From contig RPRC01000211.1 of NCBI GenBank assembly GCA_003857395.1, positions 1 to 10,360 of the forward strand: a stretch of DNA of 10,360 nt. The letters run 5' to 3'. The DNA comes from Geobacter sp. GTDB taxonomy: Bacteria; Desulfobacterota; Desulfuromonadia; Geobacterales; Geobacteraceae. Positions within the stretch are counted from its first letter, which is position 1; each line of letters begins with the position of its first letter. Both the position numbers and the translations under genes were made by a program. This document shows, piece by piece, positions 1-5,195 of this stretch. Under the pieces are notes generated by a model. It saw only the letters and a list, made by a program, of their open reading frames with translations, ran no database searches and had not been told where the DNA came from.

Positions 1-120
1 AAGGTCAATGGGTCCAATGGCGCTCCGCCCTTCCAGGAGATTGCACGAAAAGGTGGCAATATCCTTACCGGCACCGCAAAATATCCCTCTTCCTGTTATG
101 GCAATTCTTTTCCTTTTCAT
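1..120 (-). CDS. Beta-ketoacyl-ACP synthase, N-terminal fragment (cut by window edge)
   Basis: Reading leftward from the ATG at 118-120 gives 40 uninterrupted codons that run off the window. The peptide opens with KRIAITGRGIF and continues with NLLEGRSAIGPIDL. This is the usual start of FabF/KAS II-type condensing enzymes: a first beta strand of the RVVITGxG type, then a helix ending LLxGxSGIGPI. Such enzymes condense malonyl-ACP with an acyl-ACP in fatty acid, polyketide or aryl-polyene synthesis. The catalytic Cys-His-His residues lie outside the window, so activity cannot be judged. The common G-x-G-x-x-(S/T)P-x-G stretch reads GRGIFCGAG, which departs from housekeeping FabF and hints at a specialised synthase. 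AGGAAA stands just before the ATG, and the gene begins 25 bases after the fabG-like stop, so the two are probably co-transcribed. Confidence 0.72.
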   Translation of the reverse strand, partial: MKRKRIAITGRGIFCGAGKDIATFSCNLLEGRSAIGPIDL

Positions 121-145
121 GGATTTCCTGTTTACTTGGAGTCTG

Positions 146-886
146 TCATACTATTCCGCCGTCGACAATCAGGCATTGTCCGGTAATATATGCTGCCCTG
201 TCCGAAGCGAGAAAAGCAACGGCTTCGGCAACTTCCTCCGGCTGGCCTATTCTCCGCAGAGAAGAGCTTTTAACAATTCCCTCCACCAGCGCCGGTTTCA
301 GGGATGCGATCATTTCCGTATCGATCAGCCCTGGTGCTACCGTGTTTACCCGGATTCCCATTGGCCCGACTTCCCGCGCCAGAGAGCGGGTGAAGCTTAC
401 CGCGGCACCTTTACTGGCAGCGTAATTAGTCTGACCGGGGTTTCCGGTAAAAGCTGAAATGGAAGCAATGGTAACAATCGTTCCCTTCTTGCGGGAAATC
501 ATTTTCCGGACACCCCATTTGCAGCAGTGAAATAGCGGATACAGGTTTCCTTCGAGAACATCGGCCCAGTCGCGCTCAGACATCATGGCAAGATAGGCGT
601 CACGCAATATGCCCGCATTATTGATCAGTATATCAATATAGCCAGACTCGGCAGAAGCTGCATCCATTAGCGCAACAGCCCCTTCGGCTGTCCGCACATC
701 CGCCTTGAGAACCCGTATTTCACCCGGAAGACCTGAAGCCTCGTCCACTAGGGAACGAGCCGCCTCATCATTGCTCAAATAGGCAGCGGTAACCTGCGCC
801 CCTTCCTGGGCAAAATGCAGGGAAATAGCCCTTCCTATCCCCCGTGTCCCCCCCGTCACAACGACGATTTTCCCGCTGAATTCCAT
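146..886 (-). CDS. fabG: 3-oxoacyl-ACP reductase (FabG-like SDR)
   Basis: This 246-residue classical short-chain dehydrogenase/reductase has the size of FabG, which reduces 3-oxoacyl-ACP with NADPH in the cytoplasm. Visible motifs are the nucleotide-binding TGGTRGIG at residues 11-18, NNAG at 89-92, and the catalytic set Asn114, Ser142, Tyr155 and Lys159 (YAASK). The C-terminal PGLIDTEM and the closing TGQCLIVDGG are also typical. Two GTG codons lie just upstream of the ATG at 884-886. I chose the ATG because GGAG at 892-895 is then spaced five bases from it, whereas it would overlap the first GTG. The gene is followed after 25 bases by a ketosynthase, so it probably serves a fatty-acid or polyene-type pathway and not sugar or steroid chemistry. 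The exact acyl substrate cannot be read from sequence; SDR names are often approximate. Confidence 0.85.
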   Translation of the reverse strand: MEFSGKIVVVTGGTRGIGRAISLHFAQEGAQVTAAYLSNDEAARSLVDEASGLPGEIRVLKADVRTAEGAVALMDAASAESGYIDILINNAGILRDAYLAMMSERDWADVLEGNLYPLFHCCKWGVRKMISRKKGTIVTIASISAFTGNPGQTNYAASKGAAVSFTRSLAREVGPMGIRVNTVAPGLIDTEMIASLKPALVEGIVKSSSLRRIGQPEEVAEAVAFLASDRAAYITGQCLIVDGGIV

Positions 887-935
887 CACCACTCCGCTGT
901 ATTACGCTCTGAATTGTAGTATTCCTTGTGAAGGG

Positions 936-965
936 AGTCTACTCTTTCCAAAAGCTTTTTGTCAA
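936..965 (-). promoter_or_regulatory. Candidate sigma70 promoter for fabG-ketosynthase
   Basis: On the minus strand a perfect -35 hexamer TTGACA (960-965) is followed after 18 bases by TAGACT (936-941), which matches four of six -10 positions. Transcription would begin near 929, leaving a leader of about 40 bases before the fabG ATG. A second -10-like TACAAT lies slightly downstream and may form an overlapping promoter. This is seen by eye, not scored. Confidence 0.5.
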
Positions 966-1034
966 GATTGGCGACTCTGCTGCAGAACCGGCGAATTCTT
1001 TGCGCCACCTTGTTCATTTTCGTGACTATACAAC

Positions 1035-1063
1035 TCGACAATCACTGAAGCTTCGAATAGAAT
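1035..1063 (+). promoter_or_regulatory. Candidate sigma70 promoter for the NUDT9-like gene
   Basis: TCGACA (1035-1040) and TAGAAT (1058-1063) each match five of six consensus positions and are separated by exactly 17 bases. This is the best-formed promoter in the window. Transcription would start near 1070, giving a leader of about 50 bases before the ATG at 1120. Confidence 0.6.
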
Positions 1064-1119
1064 AGAAAAATCTTGTCCCGCGCCTTCTAAAACTTCATAA
1101 TTTGCCAAGGAGAGACTGC

Positions 1120-1998
1120 ATGGATTCCACTGATCCCCGCCTGAGAGATTCATCTCCCCGATCTCAGATAGTGCATAACAAGGCTCGCCGGGAAAAACCG
1201 TCCGAATACCCGGACAGGTATCCCGTTCCGGACGATAAGGTGCCATGGAATTGCGAATTTCCGGGCTATCGCCCCCCTTACTACGTTTCGCCGATTGTGC
1301 TCGCAAACGATTGCAGCAAAAATCCCAACGGCTGGGCAGATCCTGAAGATATCGTGCTTCTTCCCTTGATTCCCAAGGAATCATTTGCCGGAGTACTGAG
1401 CCAGGACAAAGCGGGACGCCCTCTCAATCCACAGGGGAGGACCGGCGTTTCCGGACGGGGTCTCCTTGGGAAATGGGGACCAAATTTTGCTGCCGACCCG
1501 ATTATTACCCGGATAAACAAAGAGTCCGGGTTGATGGAAATGCTGGCGATACAGCGGAAAGACAATGGCCAGTGGGCAATTCCAGGCGGCATGGTGGACA
1601 AGGGTGAAGAAGTCTCCCGGACGTTGTCCCGGGAACTGCAGGAAGAGACAGGTGTCGTCCTTCCCATGGATCAGGGAAGGATGGTTTATCAGGGATATGT
1701 CGATGACCCCCGCAACACTGATCATGCCTGGATGGAGACAACGGCAAAACACCTGCACCTTTCCGGGGAACTCTCGGAAAGGATGAACCTTCAGGCCGGT
1801 GATGATGCACAAGCTGTCAGGTGGTTGCCGCTGACACAGGAAAGCATGCTCGGGCTGTACGCAAGCCATTGCGCACTTATCATAAAAACCCTGTCGGGAA
1901 TGGTCCACAACAACCCCTTCGCACTGTCTGTCAAAGAACTGGAAACCATGGCAAATCTACTGGACACCGTTGAAAACGAAAGAAACTCTTGCTCTTGA
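1120..1998 (+). CDS. NUDT9-like ADP-ribose pyrophosphatase (Nudix hydrolase)
   Basis: The 292-residue product carries a complete Nudix box at residues 157-179 (G-x5-E-x7-REL-x-EE-x-GV, with RELQEETGV). It should therefore bind Mg2+ and hydrolyse a nucleoside diphosphate derivative. Around it are stretches I recognise from animal NUDT9 and the NUDT9 homology domain of TRPM2: KVPW near 40, GRTGVSGRGLLGKWGPN (106-122), AADPIITR (124-131), QWAIPGGMVD (151-160), GYVDDPRNTDHAWMET (192-207), LQAGDDA (224-230) and LYASH (246-250). NUDT9 cleaves ADP-ribose to AMP and ribose 5-phosphate, so that is the likely reaction. The catalytic Glu residues of the box are intact, unlike the altered box of human TRPM2. 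No signal peptide is seen. I chose the ATG at 1120 because AAGGAG at 1107-1112 is spaced seven bases from it; an in-frame TTG at 1102 lies ahead of that site. Confidence 0.9.
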   Translation: MDSTDPRLRDSSPRSQIVHNKARREKPSEYPDRYPVPDDKVPWNCEFPGYRPPYYVSPIVLANDCSKNPNGWADPEDIVLLPLIPKESFAGVLSQDKAGRPLNPQGRTGVSGRGLLGKWGPNFAADPIITRINKESGLMEMLAIQRKDNGQWAIPGGMVDKGEEVSRTLSRELQEETGVVLPMDQGRMVYQGYVDDPRNTDHAWMETTAKHLHLSGELSERMNLQAGDDAQAVRWLPLTQESMLGLYASHCALIIKTLSGMVHNNPFALSVKELETMANLLDTVENERNSCS

Positions 1999-2098
1999 CA
2001 AGCCGCGCGGTAATGCAGAGCAACACGGCAACATACTGAACGACAGCGGGCGTGGCCATAGAATCACAAGGTTACAAAGTACAAAAACGGGAGACATC

Positions 2099-2665
2099 GT
2101 GACTAGCAGAAAATTACGGATAGCGGGATTCCTCGCCATGACGAGTGCTGTTCTGAGCATTCCTCTTTTACTCCTGTCCTATCATTTTTACGAAAACGAT
2201 GAAATGGGCTACGCTCTCTTCCTTACCTTCGCGCAACTTGCCGGACTCTGCTTGTTTACCTATCTGAACTCATTTTTGAAAAGGTTCCTGAATCTCCGTT
2301 TTTCTTTCCACGAAACGGATAATTATATTGATTTTCTGATTACGATAAATGTTTTTCTCACTCTTGCCGGCATTGGCGAACTTTTCCTTCCAGCGCTCGC
2401 AGAGCCACTGGAACAATTTTCCCTCTTGCTGATCGCCAGCTTTGGAGTCGGGCAACTACTCTTTGGACTCAAGCTCTTTCAGGTCCCCGATTCCCTGTAT
2501 GGAATGTTGAAACCCTTCAGTTTTCTCACCATCTTCACCGGGATACTTATTGCGACAATCTTGCTCCTTCCACTTGCCAGCCTAACCGGCGCAATAGCAG
2601 ATGTTATTCTCGGTACCATTTTCTTTAAAGCTTGTGAAAAACCGGAGGAAGTGGCTTCCAACTGA
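2099..2665 (+). CDS. Six-helix integral membrane protein of unknown function
   Basis: I do not recognise this family. The 188-residue product is strongly hydrophobic, with probable membrane segments near residues 8-30, 36-59, 77-100, 105-127, 136-159 and 160-177. It starts with a short basic tail (TSRKLR) and ends in a short polar tail. Between helices 2 and 3 lies a charged loop (KRFLNLRFSFHETDNY). No catalytic motif, metal-binding cluster or transporter signature stands out. I start it at GTG 2099 because GGGAG (2089-2093) is five bases ahead and the first helix follows at once. The frame stays open upstream to 1970, inside the Nudix gene, but that part is polar with no ribosome site and looks non-coding. 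The gap to the Nudix stop is 100 bases with no terminator seen, so shared transcription is possible. Confidence 0.7.
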   Translation: MTSRKLRIAGFLAMTSAVLSIPLLLLSYHFYENDEMGYALFLTFAQLAGLCLFTYLNSFLKRFLNLRFSFHETDNYIDFLITINVFLTLAGIGELFLPALAEPLEQFSLLLIASFGVGQLLFGLKLFQVPDSLYGMLKPFSFLTIFTGILIATILLLPLASLTGAIADVILGTIFFKACEKPEEVASN

Positions 2666-2681
2666 AGCCCCTCCTCTTCGG
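2642..2681. other. Imperfect hairpin spanning the membrane-protein stop codon
   Basis: GGCTTC (2653-2658) pairs with GAAGCC (2664-2669) around a five-base loop. After a small internal loop GAGGA (2645-2649) pairs with TCCTC (2672-2676), and the outermost CCG/CGG can close it. On the plus strand no T run follows directly, so it is not a standard terminator for that direction. On the minus strand it is followed by GGTTTTTC, but no gene is read that way here. It may slow ribosomes, protect the 3' end, or be chance. Confidence 0.3.
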
Positions 2682-2778
2682 ACGACAAAAAACACTCTTT
2701 TTTCCCTTCTGTATGTAAACTGGCCATATCTTTCTTTCGATGAATCAACAAAACAGGAACTATTCAACTACTATCGCC

Positions 2779-3474
2779 ATGAAACTCCCGCAACCACTTT
2801 ACGAAGCAACTCTCATCCATCGCTATAAACGGTTCCTCGCAGACGTGAGACTTCCTGACGGGGAAACAATAACGGTGCATTGCCCAAATTCGGGAAGCAT
2901 GAAGGGATGTGCCGAGCCAGGCAGTTCGGTTCTTCTTTCCCGGAGCACCAACCTGAAGAGAAAGCTGCCCTTCACCCTGGAACTGATCAGGATAAACAGC
3001 GAGTGGATTGGGATCAACACCATGAGGCCCAATCACCTTGTCCGGGAAGCAATCTCCAAAGAAACTATTCCGGAGCTTTCCGGGTATCAAGACATCCGTT
3101 CCGAAGTGAAGTACGGAAACAATAGCCGGATAGATCTGCTTCTATCCGGACCAGTCGGCTCATGCTATGTGGAGGTAAAAAATGTTACCCTTCTCTGCGG
3201 AGAAGGAGCGCAGTTTCCGGATGCGGTCACGACACGCGGGCAAAAACACCTTCGTGAACTGATGCAGGTTGTTCAGACTGGGGGCAGGGGGGTGATATTC
3301 TTCGTCGTTCAAAGAGGAGACGCTCAGACATTCGGCCCCGCTGACTCAATCGACCCAAACTATGGAAAACTGCTGAGGCTGGCGGTTCAGAATGGGGTGG
3401 AGGCACTTGCCTATCAGGCACATGTCTGCCCCCAGGAAATTTACCTGACGAGACGATTGCAGATTACCCTCTGA
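2779..3474 (+). CDS. sfsA: SfsA family DNA-binding / nuclease-like protein
   Basis: The 231-residue product matches SfsA (sugar fermentation stimulation protein; the E. coli protein has 234 residues) along its full length. The N-terminal OB-like part carries ATLIHRYKRFLADV (10-23) and HCPNSGSM (34-41). The C-terminal part has SEVKYG...SRIDLLL (108-122), CYVEVKNVTL (129-138) and FPDAVTTRGQKHLREL (146-161). Asp119, Glu132 and Lys134 fit a PD-(D/E)xK nuclease-type core. In E. coli SfsA is linked to maltose gene expression and nonspecific DNA binding; its biochemical role remains poorly defined. I chose ATG 2779 because E. coli SfsA begins at the equivalent residue. An in-frame ATG at 2740 would add 13 residues. 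Neither has a well-placed ribosome site: AGGAA at 2754-2758 is 20 bases from 2779. Confidence 0.93.
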   Translation: MKLPQPLYEATLIHRYKRFLADVRLPDGETITVHCPNSGSMKGCAEPGSSVLLSRSTNLKRKLPFTLELIRINSEWIGINTMRPNHLVREAISKETIPELSGYQDIRSEVKYGNNSRIDLLLSGPVGSCYVEVKNVTLLCGEGAQFPDAVTTRGQKHLRELMQVVQTGGRGVIFFVVQRGDAQTFGPADSIDPNYGKLLRLAVQNGVEALAYQAHVCPQEIYLTRRLQITL

Positions 3475-3502
3475 GCCAAAAGTACCGAAGGGAAATTCGT
3501 TT

Positions 3503-3525
3503 CCGAGGGCGACCTGCGGTTTTTT
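3503..3525 (+). terminator. Weak intrinsic terminator after sfsA
   Basis: CCGAGG (3503-3508) and a downstream CCTGCGG (3513-3519) can form a short stem of about six pairs with one mismatch and a tight loop. Six T residues (3520-3525) follow immediately on the plus strand. It lies 28 bases after the sfsA stop and overlaps the end of the convergent DUF3106 gene. A separate GGAAA-TTCG-TTTCC stem-loop sits just upstream. The stem is weak, hence low confidence. Confidence 0.4.
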
Positions 3526-4015
3526 ACCGTAGAAGGAATTTCTTTTGCTCTTCCTGTGTCATGGTCCGCAGTTGCTCACGCATATTCTTGCGCTCATCCG
3601 GCGTCATACGATGCCACTTCTTACGGAGGACCTCTCGCTGCTCGTCCGGCAAGGTTCTGAACCAGTGATACCGGCTTCGAATGCGAGCCTGCTCTTCGGG
3701 AGGAAGTTTTCGAAACTCTGAGAATCTTTTGCGAATAATTTCCCTCTGCTCAGGGGACATTTTTTGCCAACGGCTAAAACGATCCTTGGCCGCTTTGCGT
3801 TCATCCGGGGTCATCCGCCCCCATTTCTCGGTATTTTTGCGAAGCCTTCTCTGCTTTTCCGGCGATAACGAAGGCCATTGCTCCTTAAATGGCTGCAATG
3901 ATTGTTGTTCTTCCTTTGTCAGCTGGTTCCACGTCGTTCCATTTACCTCTCCCCAGGCAAACGACGCCACAAACATCCCGGCAAGAAGGACCGCCAAACG
4001 TAGAAATCTATTCAT
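3524..4015 (-). CDS. Exported DUF3106 protein with 18-residue helical repeats
   Basis: The 163-residue product begins with a clear signal peptide (MNRFLRLAVLLAGMFVASFAWG, residues 1-22), so it should act in the periplasm. From Trp29 to the end it consists of tandem units of the form W-x-x-(L/M)-(S/T)-P-(E/D)-(E/Q)-(R/Q). The first five units are each exactly 18 residues, equal to five alpha-helical turns; the last three are slightly shorter. It is rich in Lys, Arg, Glu and Gln and predicted wholly helical. This matches my memory of DUF3106, found downstream of sigma factor and DUF3619 genes in proteobacteria. No enzyme motif is present. The repeated SPEQR-like pattern recalls LTxxQ periplasmic sensors such as Spy and CpxP, but that is only a resemblance. 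AAGGA stands eight bases before the ATG. The preceding gene ends 120 bases upstream. Confidence 0.82.
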   Translation of the reverse strand: MNRFLRLAVLLAGMFVASFAWGEVNGTTWNQLTKEEQQSLQPFKEQWPSLSPEKQRRLRKNTEKWGRMTPDERKAAKDRFSRWQKMSPEQREIIRKRFSEFRKLPPEEQARIRSRYHWFRTLPDEQREVLRKKWHRMTPDERKNMREQLRTMTQEEQKKFLLR

Positions 4016-4135
4016 AGACGCCGTCCTTTTCCGACACTTTCCCTGCTTTATTTTTCGTTTCCACGATACATTCCTCCACTCTCCATCTCATCATAAAAGT
4101 CTTTTTGACCCCCAAAGGTAAACTGCTGCCTCGTC

Positions 4136-4498
4136 TTAGCCCGTATGATCGGAAGTCTCAAGCCAGCGGTAAAAATCCAAGTCCTTGTAGAGCTCCAGTT
4201 GCTCTTTGGTAGTAAGAAGCTCCAGATCCTCAACCTGTCCGGTTGGGACATTGAAGTGCTCCTTGGAGGTCCAGAGGGAAAGAGTCAGAACAAGCGCCAT
4301 AGCCGTAACAAGGCCTCCAGCCGTAGCCCAGCGGGGAAAACGTGAATACCACGGGACCGGTGACTCCAAAGCTTCCAAAGCCCTGAACCGGGCTGCACGG
4401 AGTCGCATTCTGATGCGAGGATCTGTCTGAGCCTCGGTTTCGTCCAATATCTCCTTGAGACTCTCTACTACCGCTTTTTCGCTTTTTTCACTCGTCAT
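4136..4498 (-). CDS. DUF3619-like single-pass membrane protein, putative anti-sigma factor
   Basis: The 120-residue product has a polar N-terminal half (1-56) containing DPRIRMRLRAARFRALEAL (27-45), one probable membrane helix (57-76), and a short C-terminal domain ending TTKEQLELYKDLDFYRWLE (97-115). The order of an Arg-rich helix, one membrane span and a terminal D-x-x-FYRWL motif agrees with what I recall of DUF3619 proteins encoded beside sigma factors. Its ATG overlaps the sigma-factor stop as ATGA, and GAGGAG lies eight bases ahead, so the two are translationally coupled. Coupling with a sigma gene plus an inside-to-outside layout suggests an anti-sigma or sigma-modulating role. This is inferred; the classical zinc anti-sigma motif HxxxCxxC is absent. 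The C-terminal part would face the periplasm, where the downstream DUF3106 protein is exported. Confidence 0.75.
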   Translation of the reverse strand: MTSEKSEKAVVESLKEILDETEAQTDPRIRMRLRAARFRALEALESPVPWYSRFPRWATAGGLVTAMALVLTLSLWTSKEHFNVPTGQVEDLELLTTKEQLELYKDLDFYRWLETSDHTG

Positions 4499-5040
4499 GG
4501 CCTATGCTCCTCAAGCACTATTCGCAGGCGGTGTACCGCCCGTGAATAATGGGTTTTGACACTTCCGGTAGAACATCCCATTGCAAATGCCGTCTGAGTC
4601 ACATCCATCCCTTCCCAAGCCCGCAACAGGAAAGCCTGCCGTTGCCGAAGGGGAAGGGAGAGAATAGAAGCCTTCAACGCTTCCGCGGCATCGGAGTTGA
4701 GAAGAGACCTGACCGGATCGGGAGAATTGTTATCCGGCATCGTCTGAATCGGATCCTCCCGGTCGTCCGCTTCCTCACCGGATTTATTAAACCAGCTACG
4801 AAACCGATTACGGACCGCAGTCCGGCGATACCAGTCAGTGATTTTATTATGGAGGATTTTAAAGAACAATGCCCCCCACTCACCTTCAGGGCGAGCGGAA
4901 TAACGACGGACAAAGCCAAACATAGCATCCTGAACCAGATCAAGAGCTTCCTCAGGGTCACCAACTGAAAACTCGGCCATTCGATATGCCCGCGTCTCCA
5001 CACCTGATAAAAATAGGTTAAGTGCTTCAGTAGTATCCAG
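4495..5040 (-). CDS. ECF-like RNA polymerase sigma factor (CTG start proposed)
   Basis: The product (181 residues from the proposed start) has a sigma region 2 at about 8-74, including DPEEALDLVQDAMFGFVRRY (28-47) and ILHNKITDWYRR (62-73). After a long acidic linker (88-113) comes sigma region 4 at about 117-171 (LPLRQRQAFLLRAWEGM, then a helix-turn-helix with MGCSTGSVKTHYSRA). It should direct RNA polymerase to a set of promoters not identifiable here. The first standard start codon in frame is GTG 4999-5001, but it has no ribosome site and would remove the beginning of region 2. Upstream, the frame continues through ALNLFLSGV, fitting related sigma factors. CTG 5038-5040 lies six bases after a perfect GGAGG (5047-5051), and a stop codon (5053-5055) precedes that. 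The gene is first in an operon with the DUF3619-like and DUF3106 genes. Confidence 0.85.
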   Translation of the reverse strand: MDTTEALNLFLSGVETRAYRMAEFSVGDPEEALDLVQDAMFGFVRRYSARPEGEWGALFFKILHNKITDWYRRTAVRNRFRSWFNKSGEEADDREDPIQTMPDNNSPDPVRSLLNSDAAEALKASILSLPLRQRQAFLLRAWEGMDVTQTAFAMGCSTGSVKTHYSRAVHRLRIVLEEHRP

Positions 5041-5046
5041 AATTTT

Positions 5047-5051
5047 CCTCC
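5047..5051 (-). promoter_or_regulatory. Ribosome binding site that decides the sigma-factor start
   Basis: GGAGG on the minus strand is followed by AAAATT and then CTG (5038-5040). The spacing of six bases is ideal. An ATT (5041-5043) would be only three bases away and is less likely. The in-frame GTG at 4999-5001 is 45 bases downstream and has no comparable site. Confidence 0.65.
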
Positions 5052-5119
5052 ACTACGAGCTTTACTTGATAAAACGCACAGCGATACATATGGTTGACGA
5101 AATTGTTTAACTCAATCAA

Positions 5120-5161
5120 GCACCAGAAAGAAACAAATAGAGGCCGAAAAAGGCCCCTATT
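5120..5161 (-). terminator. Intrinsic terminator of the radical SAM gene
   Basis: A ten-base-pair stem with arms 5136-5145 and 5152-5161 encloses a six-base loop. Read on the minus strand it is AATAGGGGCC, loop, GGCCTCTATT, with one G-U pair, followed by the T-rich TTTGTTTCTTTCT. The odd pair is a G-U wobble only in minus-strand RNA (A-C mismatch in the other), which supports the leftward direction. It lies 34 bases beyond the stop codon. Confidence 0.75.
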
Positions 5162-5195
5162 GTCCAACACCCATAGCTCTTCCGCAATTCCTGGC

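Noticed and set aside
8..457. 149-codon plus-strand frame opposite the fabG-like gene
   Set aside because: It is the antisense of a well-supported reductase, shows no recognisable domain and has no ribosome site.
1281..1908. Several long minus-strand frames opposite the NUDT9-like gene
   Set aside because: They mirror a gene with strong family identity; their products are Pro/Arg/Ser-rich with no motif.
1970..2098. N-terminal extension of the membrane protein frame into the Nudix gene
   Set aside because: The added residues are polar and irregular, there is no ribosome site at 1970, and GTG 2099 has a good one.
1120..2665. Split TRPM2-like ion channel system
   Set aside because: The membrane protein shows no pore loop, TRP box or S4-like charge pattern; kept only as a low-interest adjacency.
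4048..4251. 67-codon minus-strand frame between the DUF3619-like and DUF3106 genes
   Set aside because: More than half lies out of frame within the DUF3619-like gene and no domain or ribosome site supports it.
5062..5130. Promoter for the sigma operon (TTGAGT, 17 bases, CATATG)
   Set aside because: Only four and three hexamer matches; an autoregulated ECF promoter would look different, so no site is called.
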